Below, in pieces: positions 24,403-32,555 of a DNA stretch of 35,544 nt. Source of the stretch: an uncultured Acetatifactor sp. Its GTDB lineage: Bacteria; Bacillota; Clostridia; Lachnospirales; Lachnospiraceae. The notes beneath the pieces were generated by a model that worked only from the letters and a program-made list of their open reading frames with translations, searched no databases and was not told the DNA's origin. The stretch lies in contig CAJUSI010000075.1 in assembly GCA_910589035.1 (NCBI GenBank), positions 1 to 35,544 of the forward strand, written 5' to 3'. Both the position numbers and the translations under genes were made by a program. Position 1 is the first letter of the stretch. Every line of letters begins with the position of its first letter.

Positions 24403-25785
24403 TTACCCCGCGTTCCTCTCCTGAATCTTGAACTCCTGGATGAAATATCCCTCCTGCACTGCCGTGGCGGGGAGCACGTCCTCATAGCCCTCCAGGATCT
24501 TCCTGTAGCTGGCAAGCCCGATCCCCCGGTCCTTCCCTTTGGTGGAATAGCCCTGCTGCCAGATCCTGTGGACGTCAATGCTGTGGTACAGCCTGTTCTT
24601 CACCCGGAAGGTGGTGTACCCCTCCTGGCTGCTGATCATGATGTGCACCCGGGCGCCCTCCTGCCCCCTGACCTCCTCCATGGCATTGTCGATGAGGATT
24701 CCCAGGCATCTGCACAGGTCTGTGGCCCTGCACCTGGTTCCCTGGAAAGGCCGCATTACCTCCAGCTCACAGGCCGTGCCCTCCCGCTGCATCTGAGCCA
24801 ACTTCGCAAGCAGCATCCCCTTCACCTCTGTCATGCGGACATTGGAAAGCTGCCCCATCTGCCGGATCTGCCCGCCGATCTGTCTGTCGAAGTCCTCCGT
24901 CATCTCCTGGAGGAAGCGGTCCGCCTCCGTAAGCTCCCCCTCCTTTACCGTCAGGCGCAGCCCTGACATCATGTTCCTGTAATCATGCCGGAACCGCCGC
25001 ACCTCCTCCTGCATCCCCTCCAGGGTCTTTATATAGACATTCTGCTGCTGGAGAATCAGCTCCTGGGCGGCGAATTCCCTGCGCTGCCATTCCTCCATCC
25101 CCATATGGTGGAACAGGACCAGGGCTACCGTCACCGTCAGCACCGTGATGCCCATGCTGACATTGCGGCTGGCTCCGCCGCCCATGAGGATCCCCGAGAC
25201 CCCATAGAACAGAATCGGGTATGCGCTCAGGCAGATCATGCCCCGGCTCCAGAGCTTCCTGTGCTCCATCCACTGGCGGTACGCGTCTCCCACTTTCATT
25301 TTATACAGCGCAAACAGAAGCACCAGAAATACAGCCAATGTTACCACGCTGCTCAAAAGCATATATGTCCTGCGCTCCTCCGGGATGCTCAGCACAAGCG
25401 GCCTGTCCGTGAAACCCATAAAAGCCAGCACCCCGGAAAATTCTCTTACGCATTGCTCAAACAGGACAATGCCCCAGCACTTCCGAAACTTTACCCGGAA
25501 GAGCAGGCTGACGCAGCACGCATGCCCGATCAGCAGCAGATAATCCACCAGTATGGCCACTCCGATATTCCTCAGAAGGCCTTTCTTGTAAAGCCAGGCG
25601 GCGATCCATGCAACCATCACAAGGCAGGCCGCCGCAGAAGCCGCCCTCCAAAGCCCGTATCTTCTCTTGCCCCTGGGCATGCCCCCAGGCAGAACTTTTA
25701 AGACTGCCATGCCCACGAAGACCGCGGAGACCAGGCCGGCCACAGATGAAATCATATTAAAGGCGAAAACGCTTAAAAAACTCAT
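24403..25785 (-). CDS. GHKL sensor histidine kinase (AgrC-like)
   Basis: 460 residues. Roughly six membrane segments occupy residues 1-230. A coiled linker leads to the phospho-acceptor motif RRFRHDYRN (H267), then the N-box GILIDNAMEEV and a G-box DRGIGLASYRKI. This is the HATPase_c_5/AgrC arrangement used for sensing peptides from outside. GGAGG lies 11 nt before the ATG, inside the end of a truncated metallophosphoesterase gene. No AgrB protease or AgrD peptide gene is visible in the window, so the signal could be an external antimicrobial or a pheromone made elsewhere. Partner: the LytTR regulator 229 nt downstream. Confidence 0.88.
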   Translation of the reverse strand: MSFLSVFAFNMISSVAGLVSAVFVGMAVLKVLPGGMPRGKRRYGLWRAASAAACLVMVAWIAAWLYKKGLLRNIGVAILVDYLLLIGHACCVSLLFRVKFRKCWGIVLFEQCVREFSGVLAFMGFTDRPLVLSIPEERRTYMLLSSVVTLAVFLVLLFALYKMKVGDAYRQWMEHRKLWSRGMICLSAYPILFYGVSGILMGGGASRNVSMGITVLTVTVALVLFHHMGMEEWQRREFAAQELILQQQNVYIKTLEGMQEEVRRFRHDYRNMMSGLRLTVKEGELTEADRFLQEMTEDFDRQIGGQIRQMGQLSNVRMTEVKGMLLAKLAQMQREGTACELEVMRPFQGTRCRATDLCRCLGILIDNAMEEVRGQEGARVHIMISSQEGYTTFRVKNRLYHSIDVHRIWQQGYSTKGKDRGIGLASYRKILEGYEDVLPATAVQEGYFIQEFKIQERNAG

Positions 25786-25788
25786 GGT

Positions 25789-26002
25789 CTACTCTGCCTC
25801 CCTGTTCCCCCGGAGCATGCAGCAGTCATGCTTTTCCCGCATCTTATACAGCAGATTCATAGTTCGCTCCGGATAGGGGCTGTCTGTCACGTAGTCCCCC
25901 ATGCAGATGATGCCGTCCACCGGATGCGCTTCGATATATTCCAGAAAGGCTTCCAATGCCTTATAATTCCCGTGGACATCACTTATCAGCTCCTTTTTTC
26001 AT
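25789..26002 (-). pseudogene. Metallophosphoesterase (YfcE-like), 5' fragment with frameshift
   Basis: LISDVHGNYKALEAFLEY, then IICMGDYVTDSPYPERT and a final MLRGNRE contain the first metal-binding motifs of calcineurin-like phosphoesterases (DxH, GDxxx, GNRE). The good start ATG 26002 (GAGGAG upstream) is out of frame with it by one nucleotide, and the gene is cut after GNRE, where the kinase's ribosome binding site begins. The metal-binding histidines of the C-terminal half are gone. Confidence 0.75.
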
Positions 26003-26353
26003 AGAAGTCTCCTCAATTGTGCTTACCTTTTCCGGCTCCAGGCCTTCCTTTCCCTGCCTTTCGCAAGAACTCCAAATGGGCAAGCCTGCCGCAATGGCCT
26101 CTTCTAGATTTTCAAACACGCTCATACCCAGGCCAAGAAGAAGCAGCTTCTGGATAATATTAAGCACCGCTGCAACGGCATTGATCAGCTTTCAAAAAAA
26201 GGCAATATGGAAATTGCCGGCAAAAATAGAAATAATGGAATCAATAACGCTGATTGCATCAGGAACAAGATTTACCACAGTAACATGCCGCTTGCCTGGA
26301 AGCATCTGCCAGCTCCTTCTTGCGATGCAAAAGGCATCGTATACACCTTGCAT
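25979..26353 (-). pseudogene. Unidentified ORF interrupted by an in-frame TGA
   Basis: One frame reads from an ATG at 26353 through GKRHVTVVNLVPDAISVIDS and a hydrophobic stretch to AFF, meets TGA at 26192-26194, then continues in the same frame as KLINAVAAVLNIIQKLLLLG and FENLEEAIAAGLPIW to a stop at 25979. Together about 124 codons with amphipathic or membrane-like helices on both sides of the stop. I recognise no family. A single base change (for example TGA from CGA or GGA) would explain it; recoding is less likely. Confidence 0.4.
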
Positions 26354-26417
26354 TATACTCTCATCGTGGTGAAAAAACAATAATTATTTAAAGCGCTGAC
26401 TGAAAATGCAGTCCATT

Positions 26418-26555
26418 TTACAGCAGTCTGGCAAGTCGGCTCATTCTCCCCCTCCTCCCTTTAAAGTCAATGATTCGGAATCTATAACTCAGGTAGATGT
26501 CTGAGATGTCCAGTGCAAGCTCTCCAGACGCAAGCATTGTCATTCCATCTATCAT
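26418..26555 (-). CDS. 45-residue small ORF overlapping the upstream small gene
   Basis: The ATG overlaps the previous gene's TGA (ATGA), a typical translational-coupling arrangement. The product is 45 residues with a charged C-terminus (GRRGRMSRLARLL). No family recognised. Too short for a firm call, but the tight overlap with its neighbour argues for a real pair or for remnants of one split gene. Confidence 0.35.
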   Translation of the reverse strand: MIDGMTMLASGELALDISDIYLSYRFRIIDFKGRRGRMSRLARLL

Positions 26556-26818
26556 TCCGGAATCAGGATTTTTTCATGGCCTGCAATGCTTATATAAGCC
26601 TTCATGATCTCGCCATCAAAATGCTCTGAAAGCACCTTTGCCATGACAATATCCTCTTCATCATATTCAAGCAGAACTTTTTCCAGTTCATGTTCTCTTA
26701 CTTGTGCGTTGAAAGTTTTTACCCCATAAGAAGCCAGACAATCCCACAGTTCTTCCGGCGCTTCCGGTAGTCCCTGAATTATCTGCATTATGCATAATTC
26801 GGGCTTTTGCCCTAGCAC
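26552..26818 (-). CDS. 88-residue acidic hypothetical protein
   Basis: The frame opens with GTG 26818; an ATG at 26788 (MQIIQGLPEAPEELW) is an equally plausible start. The protein is acidic (EKVLLEYDEEDIVMAK) with no membrane segment and no family that I know. Its stop overlaps the ATG of a 45-residue ORF. There is no clear ribosome binding site, so a remnant of a larger gene is possible. It sits among fragments of mobile and truncated genes. Confidence 0.35.
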   Translation of the reverse strand: MLGQKPELCIMQIIQGLPEAPEELWDCLASYGVKTFNAQVREHELEKVLLEYDEEDIVMAKVLSEHFDGEIMKAYISIAGHEKILIPE

Positions 26819-26897
26819 TCCATCCGGTTAGCAACAATACTTTACAGTCCTGGAAAATTTTTATACTCCATTAAAAACGGTATTGGAGGACGCAGAA

Positions 26898-27040
26898 ATG
26901 CCACGCTATATTGTCAAGCTGACAAACGATGAAATCCAGGAGCGGAAAGCATTGATACAAAAAGGCGGAAAGGGTTACCGCATAAAGCATGCACAGATAC
27001 TGCTAAAGCTGGTCAGAAGCCTGAAAACAAAGCATGGTTC
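26898..27040 (+). pseudogene. IS630-family transposase, N-terminal remnant
   Basis: GGAGG precedes an ATG that begins MPRYIVKLTNDEIQERKALI, followed by GYRIKHAQILLKL, the N-terminal part of an IS630-type transposase seen in Clostridia. After LLKL the frame is lost; one inserted base (CTGG-A-TCAG) would restore the expected DQKPENKAW. Nothing of the catalytic domain remains. The stretch from here to 27218 shows no further gene. Confidence 0.65.
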
Positions 27041-27218
27041 CAAAGCTCCCTTACACCGTTATTATCGCCATATACCGCCTTCAACTGACCAAGCAGCATA
27101 CTTTATTTCGATAATCAGCAGATTCCACGACTAAAAATCTTTTGTTATTCAATCTTCTTTCCCACATATCCATTTCTTCCATTTCTCCGAATCCATCCAT
27201 TTCAAAAAACATACCATA

Positions 27219-27247
27219 AAAGAAAGGCCTGCTGCCCGGCCTCTCTC
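27219..27247 (-). terminator. Terminator of the ABC transporter operon
   Basis: Read on the - strand, AGAGAGGCC and GGCCTTTCT form a stem around GGGCAGCA, followed by a T-rich stretch (TTTTATGG...TTTTTTG). It lies about 50 nt past the stop of the last ABC permease gene. Confidence 0.6.
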
Positions 27248-27297
27248 CTCCCAAACAATCTATCCGCAAAAAGAGATAAGATTTGCCTGCCCCTACG

Positions 27298-27930
27298 CTA
27301 CAGGCCTCCGCGCCTCCTCACCCTTTCGCGGACAAAAACCCCAAAAGCCAGCAATACCACCGCCCCCAAAAGCCAGCAGCCCCAGCTTCCATATTCCCCC
27401 TTCATCATCTGGAACAGCGCAAACTTCCACAGATACTTTCCCCCGCCGATGTTCACTGTATAATAGACCACGGCAATCATGTACCCCAACACCACCTGGT
27501 TGGTCACTGCCGAAACAAAAAAACCGATGCTTCCCAGGAAGAGGATTTCACAGCACGCCCCCAAAAAGAGTCTGCCGGCGTCAAAGCTCCCCCCGCCCCT
27601 TACCATAAGGCCCAGAAACAGCGAAACCACCAGAATACATACCAGAACCGCCAGAAGGATACGGGGCAGGTAAAGCTGCCACATGGCTGTCCCTTTGCTT
27701 CTCTCCAGATCCCAGATTTCCCGGTCCTGTTCCGGCATGAAAAGGGGCGTAAATAAAAAGATTCCCGCAAACGCCGCATACATCTCCATCACCTTTGCCG
27801 CCCGCGCGCCATCCAATCCCCGGAAGCTGACAAATCCGCCGGATAAGACCACAAACAAAAGAACCATCAGGAGATGGGGAAAGTACTGTCTTTTCACAAA
27901 GCTTGCCGTCAACCTGCCGTATTTTTCCAT
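27298..27930 (-). CDS. ABC-2 type permease, second of the pair
   Basis: 210 residues with about six hydrophobic segments (LLMVLLFVVLSGGFVSF, ILLAVLVCILVVSLFLGLMV, LGACCEILFLGSIGFFVSA and others). The PEQDREIWDLERSKGTAMWQ segment resembles the ABC-2 coupling loop. GAGGGGGG precedes the ATG at 27930, which overlaps the upstream permease gene by 22 nt, so the two are co-translated and likely form a heterodimer. Last gene of the operon. Confidence 0.85.
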   Translation of the reverse strand: MEKYGRLTASFVKRQYFPHLLMVLLFVVLSGGFVSFRGLDGARAAKVMEMYAAFAGIFLFTPLFMPEQDREIWDLERSKGTAMWQLYLPRILLAVLVCILVVSLFLGLMVRGGGSFDAGRLFLGACCEILFLGSIGFFVSAVTNQVVLGYMIAVVYYTVNIGGGKYLWKFALFQMMKGEYGSWGCWLLGAVVLLAFGVFVRERVRRRGGL

Positions 27931-29141
27931 ACCGGATTCCCCCCTCGTTTTCTCTCATAGACAATCACCGTCAGGACGACGCAGACCACGGCCAGCAGGA
28001 AATAATAGCACCTGTTGAGCAGAAACCCTTTCTCCATCGAGTAGAAAAGAGTCGTCTGTCCCAGCGTATTCCACCTGGCTATCAGCCGCATGCCAAAATC
28101 CCCTACCAGAACATCCGCCCCGAACAGGCTCCCAATCGCCCACGCCACCTGCACAAAGACTGCCAAAATCCTGTCCGTAAGCTCCGTGATCAGAAAGGAA
28201 AGGGCAAGCACCACCATGATCTCCGGCACAAGCCATGCACCCGGCACGGTCAAAAATGCCAGGCCGTCCCCCCTGATTCCCAAAGTCTGAGCCTTGTAGA
28301 GGAAAGGCTGCTGCAGCAAAAAAGCGGTGACGAACACGGGAATACAAAGCATCACCAGATTGGCCAGATAGCGGCTTACGATAATCCGCATACCGGACGC
28401 CGGTTTGGAAAATACAACCTCCTGTGCCTTTGCCCTTCTGTCCCGGAGCGCCCTTGACACACCCACAAAAATCGGCAGGACGGCAAGCACTATCCCTGCA
28501 TAATCGCAGAAAAGACGCATATAAGCCCGGGTCACATGGTCTTTTTCACACAGGACGTCAAATTCCTCCTTCGCCATTTCATAGGTCTGCGGGACACGGA
28601 TGCTGTGCTCATATCTGCTTTTCTCATAGTCGGATTTCTTGCCCACCAGGCCACAGATCTCCTCCATTGCCGCCTCAAATTCCCCATAGGATAAGCCCTC
28701 TTTTACAGACACCTTATAGCTCTCCTGGGCAGCTTCCATCTCTTCCACATTGCTCTGATCGTACCCTCCAAAATGCCTTTTCATCTCCTCCACCAGCACT
28801 TCAGAGGTTTTGCCCGTACAGCGTTCCAGAATGGCTTCCGCCTGCTCCATCTCCCTGTCGGTCAGCATCACTGCCTTGTAGAATCCCAGCGGGTAAGTGA
28901 CCCAGGAATTATAATAGATATCCTCCACCAAACCGGCCAATGTCCCCTCCATGATCAGCGTCTCATCCGTCGTCACGGCGGTTCCGTAATCGGACTGCCC
29001 CGGCACCGGAGCCTGCAGCCCCATAGCGCGCTCACTGCTCATCTGACCGGTGATGAACAGCACGAAAACCACAACATAGATAAAATATACCAGGCTTCTT
29101 AAAACCTGCTTACATTCCTTGAAAAATAATGCTCCAAACAT
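27909..29141 (-). CDS. ABC-2 type permease, large subunit
   Basis: About 410 residues. One N-terminal membrane segment (LVYFIYVVVFVLFITGQ) is followed by a large extracellular region (about residues 40-230) and five more segments toward the C-terminus, a plan seen in ABC-2 proteins of drug or peptide exporters. ATG 29141 was chosen for GGAGAGGAGAG just upstream; the frame is open 126 nt farther, into the MITE-like element, but that part reads as repeat sequence. It works with the 210-residue permease and the ATPase upstream. The large outer domain could recognise a peptide antibiotic. Confidence 0.85.
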   Translation of the reverse strand: MFGALFFKECKQVLRSLVYFIYVVVFVLFITGQMSSERAMGLQAPVPGQSDYGTAVTTDETLIMEGTLAGLVEDIYYNSWVTYPLGFYKAVMLTDREMEQAEAILERCTGKTSEVLVEEMKRHFGGYDQSNVEEMEAAQESYKVSVKEGLSYGEFEAAMEEICGLVGKKSDYEKSRYEHSIRVPQTYEMAKEEFDVLCEKDHVTRAYMRLFCDYAGIVLAVLPIFVGVSRALRDRRAKAQEVVFSKPASGMRIIVSRYLANLVMLCIPVFVTAFLLQQPFLYKAQTLGIRGDGLAFLTVPGAWLVPEIMVVLALSFLITELTDRILAVFVQVAWAIGSLFGADVLVGDFGMRLIARWNTLGQTTLFYSMEKGFLLNRCYYFLLAVVCVVLTVIVYERKRGGNPVWKNTAG

Positions 29142-29170
29142 AATCGTCTCTCCTCTCCTTTCCCACACTA

Positions 29171-29271
29171 AAGAACTGTCGGAAAATAACTGCTGCGATT
29201 TCTTTAGGCTAAAACCCGGAAATACAAGGAAAACAACTTTAAACTTGCAGCAGTTATTTGTAGACAATTCC
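29171..29271 (-). mobile_element. 101-bp MITE-like element, copy 1 (inverted)
   Basis: Ends are imperfect inverted repeats of about 24 bp sharing AAATAACTGCTGC. The reverse complement matches 30433-30533 at roughly 88-90% by eye, with the same length. TA dinucleotides border it (29169-29170, 29272-29273). It lies between the ATPase stop and the large permease start, within the transcript, where it would fold into a long hairpin. Confidence 0.8.
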
Positions 29272-29334
29272 TAACTCCCATCTGCCCGCCTCAGCAGGCG
29301 TACAAATCGGGATGGTAAAATCATAGATTACACC

Positions 29335-30201
29335 TTATTCCTGATGCATCAGATACATATAGGCATCTTCCACATCAGGCTGCACCGGCTTTGCCTGGGG
29401 GAAAGGAGGGGCTTCCGCTATTATTTTTACATTTGCCGTACTCCCTGTGGTCAAGATTCCGGTCACCATATACTTTTCCTTTACTTTTTCCAGTTCCACC
29501 GCTGCGACCTCCGCAGAATACACCTTGCCCTCCACCAGGGCAAGAAGCTCCGCCACCCTGCCGTCAAAACAGATTTTCCCCTGGTTCAGCACGGCAATAT
29601 TCTCGCAGGTAGCTTCAATATCGCCTACAATATGGGTGGAAAGCAGGACGATCCTGTCCTTTGCGATCTCGCACAGCAGATTGCGGAAACGGACTCTCTC
29701 CTCCGGATCCAGCCCCGCCGTAGGCTCGTCTACAATGATCACCTTTGGATCGTGTATGATCGCCTGTGCAATGCCAAGCCGTCTCTTCATCCCTCCCGAC
29801 ATGGATTTCACCTTTGTCCTCCGCTTTTCCAGCAGATTGACCTTTTCCAGCATCTGCGGCACTCTTTCCCTCCGCTCCTGCCTGCTCATGCCAGAGAGCA
29901 CCGCCAGGTAATCCAGCGCCTCGTAAGCGCTCATATTTCCGTACATGGAAAAGTCCTGCGGCAGATATCCCGTCATGTTCCGGATCTGCCTGCTGTTTTC
30001 CACCGGCACGCCGCAGATTTTTACTTCGCCGCCTGTCTTTTCCAGCAGTGTGGCCAGCACTTTCATCAGCGTGGTCTTTCCCGCGCCGTTGGGGCCAAGC
30101 AGCCCGAACATCCCCTTTGGTATCGTCAGGTTCACCTTCGATAGAGCCTGTTTTTTCCCGTAATATTTTGTCAGATTCTGAATTTCGATTGAAATCTCCA
30201 T
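29335..30201 (-). CDS. ABC transporter ATP-binding protein
   Basis: 288 residues from ATG 30201 (MEISIEIQNLTKYYG). Motifs: Walker A GPNGAGKTT, Q-loop YLPQDFSMYG, signature SMSGGMKRRLG, Walker B VIIVDEPTAGLDP, H-loop LSTHIVGDIE. The C-terminal domain ends DAYMYLMHQE, as in CcmA/BcrA-type exporter ATPases. The frame is open for 29 further codons upstream, but these do not resemble the family. An AGGAG lies about 12 nt upstream of the chosen ATG. The gene is bracketed by inverted copies of a 101-bp element. It powers the two ABC-2 permeases that follow. Confidence 0.9.
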   Translation of the reverse strand: MEISIEIQNLTKYYGKKQALSKVNLTIPKGMFGLLGPNGAGKTTLMKVLATLLEKTGGEVKICGVPVENSRQIRNMTGYLPQDFSMYGNMSAYEALDYLAVLSGMSRQERRERVPQMLEKVNLLEKRRTKVKSMSGGMKRRLGIAQAIIHDPKVIIVDEPTAGLDPEERVRFRNLLCEIAKDRIVLLSTHIVGDIEATCENIAVLNQGKICFDGRVAELLALVEGKVYSAEVAAVELEKVKEKYMVTGILTTGSTANVKIIAEAPPFPQAKPVQPDVEDAYMYLMHQE

Positions 30202-30432
30202 TTGTACCGCATGCTCCTTTCCTGTCAGACAGCTCATCGGCCTATGAAAACAGTATAAAGAGAAAATCTCTACAAATTCCCTATGCAAACAAAAGAAATT
30301 CTAAAAAACACAAAAAAATAAAGCAGGGAAAGTCTTCTCCCTGCCCGCCGCCCGGGGCGCATCATACACAAGGGAACAGGTAGGGGCCATGGCAACCTCT
30401 CCCTGCCCTCCTCCCGAGGCGCACACTGTGTA

Positions 30433-30533
30433 AGGAATCGTCTGCAAATAACTGCTGCAAGTTTAAAGCTGTTTTCCTTGCATTTCCGGACTTTAGCCGA
30501 AAGAAATCGCAGCAGCTATTTTCCCACAGTTCC
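30433..30533 (+). mobile_element. 101-bp MITE-like element, copy 2
   Basis: Starts AGGAATCGTCTGC and ends CCCACAGTTCC, with inner inverted pairs AATAACTGCTGC and GCAGCAGCTATT. TA flanks both sides (30431-30432, 30534-30535). It lies between the histidine-kinase stop and the ABC ATPase start and is the inverted twin of copy 1. Its right end is part of the tandem repeat at 30521-30637. Confidence 0.8.
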
Positions 30534-30637
30534 TAACCGACAAATCCGCGCCCTATGCATTGAAAAAGGAAACGGCTGCTTCCCACAGTTCCTAAGCGAC
30601 AATCCGCGCCCTATGCAATCAAAAAGGAGACGGCTGC
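30521..30637. repeat. 59-bp tandem duplication of element end plus kinase 3' end
   Basis: Two adjacent units (30521-30579 and 30580-30637), each containing CCACAGTTCCTAA, CCGCGCCCTATGCA and AAAAAGGA(A/G)ACGGCTGC. The second unit carries the last codons and stop of the histidine kinase; the first repeats them, including an equivalent stop. About 90% identical by eye. Confidence 0.85.
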
Positions 30638-31741
30638 CACCCCGCCGCCCTCTACGCTGTTGAATAATTCCAGCTCCCCGCCATGCTTTTCACAGAGCAT
30701 TTTCGTGATGGAAAGCCCGATGCCGAAATGTCCGTCCTGGGCTTCCCCCTCTTTCCCTTCCCTGAAATAAACCGCTGCCGCCTCCCTGAGCGCCCTTTCG
30801 GAAAACCCGTCCCCATCGTCCCTCACATAGACTGTGAGCCTGTTTTTCCTGTACTGCACTGTGACCGCAATCTCCTTCCGGGCATACCGGCAGGCATTCT
30901 GAAACACATTTCCCACCGCCTCCAGGATCAGTTCCGGATCCGCCAGCACAGCCTCTGCTCCTTCCATATCCTCCCGGAAGGACAGGTGCGTCTCCTCCCC
31001 TTTCATCCCCTCCGCCATGTCTCTGATGCTTTTGCAGATTTCCGCCGCTTCCATCTTCCTGCAATGGATTTCCAATTTCTCCATTGTCTGCAAAGTAGTC
31101 ATTGTCTTGGAAAAGGAAAGCAGCCTCTCCCCCTGCTCCGAAATCCGGTCCAGCTTCTCCAGGATGGCCTGCTCCGTCACTTTTCCCGTGGGCACGTACT
31201 TTTTTAAGAATTCCGTATAGCCCTTCATCACCGTAAGCGGCGTGCGGATGTCATGGGCAAATGCGGCATTGATCCTCCGCTGCTCCTCGCCCATTTTCCA
31301 TTGGTTCAGTTTGTCCCTCTTGATGGTCTCCCGCAGCCGCTCCACATCCTTTGCCAACAATCCAAATTCGTCCTCGCTCTGCCATGCCATCTCATAGGAA
31401 AGGTCTCCTGCTGCCATATGCTTCACCGCGGCCCCGATCTCCGCCAAAGCCGCTTTCATCTTATTTTCCACAAAAAAACGGCCCGCGACGACAACGGATG
31501 CCGTCATATAGAGCCAGGGACATAGCCGCTCGATTTTCATCAGAAAATGCAATTTCTCTTCCGCCATGGGAAAGCGCTCCGTCAGCACCTCGCTCCACAG
31601 CGACATGACATTTACCGTCAGCCTGGTACAGGCCAGACTGACAGCCAGGGCAGCCAGCAGATAGGCCGCCGCTGCCCTCACGGCAGTGGTATTCCTGACA
31701 TATTGCCTCAGCTTTTCCGCGCATTCTTCTAACCAATCCAT
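30611..31741 (-). CDS. Sensor histidine kinase (EnvZ/BceS-like HisKA type)
   Basis: 376 residues. Two membrane segments (about 21-43 and 73-92) flank a short outer loop. HAMP-like helices precede the phospho-acceptor motif FAHDIRTPLTVMKGY (H163). The ATPase domain shows NVFQNACRYA (N-box), VRDDGDGF (G1) and FGIGLSITKMLCEKHGG (G2). The short outer loop suggests intramembrane sensing, possibly through the neighbouring ABC transporter. The start overlaps the regulator's end by 13 nt. Its last codons are part of a duplicated 59-bp repeat. Confidence 0.9.
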   Translation of the reverse strand: MDWLEECAEKLRQYVRNTTAVRAAAAYLLAALAVSLACTRLTVNVMSLWSEVLTERFPMAEEKLHFLMKIERLCPWLYMTASVVVAGRFFVENKMKAALAEIGAAVKHMAAGDLSYEMAWQSEDEFGLLAKDVERLRETIKRDKLNQWKMGEEQRRINAAFAHDIRTPLTVMKGYTEFLKKYVPTGKVTEQAILEKLDRISEQGERLLSFSKTMTTLQTMEKLEIHCRKMEAAEICKSIRDMAEGMKGEETHLSFREDMEGAEAVLADPELILEAVGNVFQNACRYARKEIAVTVQYRKNRLTVYVRDDGDGFSERALREAAAVYFREGKEGEAQDGHFGIGLSITKMLCEKHGGELELFNSVEGGGVAAVSFLIA

Positions 31742-32415
31742 CTATATCCCACACCCCACACTGTTTCGATGTATTCCTGTCCCTTTCCTGTACCGAGCTT
31801 CGACCGGATACGCCTGATATGCTCCGTTATGACCGCCGCGTCCGCCTCTCCGTCGAAGCCTCTCACTTTCTCGTAAATATGCTCCTTGGTAAATACCTGT
31901 CCCTTATTGGTAAATAAAAGCTCCGCGATCCGGAACTCCATTTTGGTCAGCCCGATGTCCCTGCCGTTTTTTAAGATCCTGTAGCCGGTGAAGTCTACCG
32001 TAAGGTCACCTCTGGAATACTTCCTTTCCCCCTGCTTCCCTCTTTCCTTCCGGTCTTCCCTTCTCAGATGGGCTTCGATCCGGGCCGATAGCTCCTCCAT
32101 ACTGAAAGGCTTTAAAATATAATCGTCCCCGCCTGCCCGGAAGCCTTTGATCCGATCCTCCTCTTCTGTCCTTGCACTTAAGAACAGCACAGGGGCCTGT
32201 ACCTGATTCCTGATCTGCTCGCACCAGAGGAGACCGTCTGTTCCCGGCATGCTGACATCCAGCAGGATCAGGTCGGGGGCGTCTACAAGCGCCCTGTCCG
32301 CCTCCTTTGCGCTGGCCGCTGTAAGAACCCTGTAGCCTTCCAGCTCCAGGTACTCTTTCAACAGCATCCTGATTTCCGCCTCATCGTCAACGATCAATAG
32401 TTTCTTTTTCTGCAT
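31729..32415 (-). CDS. OmpR/PhoB-family response regulator
   Basis: 228 residues from ATG 32415 (MQKKKLLIVDDEAE). Receiver domain: DDE (10-12), phospho-acceptor D53 in LILLDVSMPG, T/S of LFLSAR, Lys of YILKPFS. The winged-helix domain follows (TKMEFRIAELLFTNKGQVFT, then VITEHIRRIRSKLG and VWGVGYRW). An upstream in-frame ATG adds 8 residues but has no better binding site. First gene of the operon, 105-140 nt downstream of a good sigma-A promoter. It probably turns on the ABC transporter in response to the outside agent. Confidence 0.92.
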   Translation of the reverse strand: MQKKKLLIVDDEAEIRMLLKEYLELEGYRVLTAASAKEADRALVDAPDLILLDVSMPGTDGLLWCEQIRNQVQAPVLFLSARTEEEDRIKGFRAGGDDYILKPFSMEELSARIEAHLRREDRKERGKQGERKYSRGDLTVDFTGYRILKNGRDIGLTKMEFRIAELLFTNKGQVFTKEHIYEKVRGFDGEADAAVITEHIRRIRSKLGTGKGQEYIETVWGVGYRWIG

Positions 32416-32526
32416 GCGCACCCCTGCTTTTCCGCTCATTTTATATTTATTTGATTCCTGTTTGTGTTTTTCCGACCGTCCCCGTTTATGCTTTCTGAGT
32501 ATCCCTGTTTTGTCTCCTATTTGGAC

Positions 32527-32555
32527 AGTATATCAAACCTATGTTCATTTTTCAA
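32527..32555 (-). promoter_or_regulatory. Sigma-A promoter of the two-component/ABC operon
   Basis: On the - strand, TTGAAA (-35) and TATACT (-10) are separated by exactly 17 nt. It lies about 110 nt upstream of the response-regulator start. The leader between shows no obvious riboswitch. Confidence 0.75.

Noticed and set aside
27081..27269. 62-codon ORF on the - strand after the ABC operon
   Set aside because: Overlaps the operon terminator, has low-complexity M/E/F-rich composition and no binding site.
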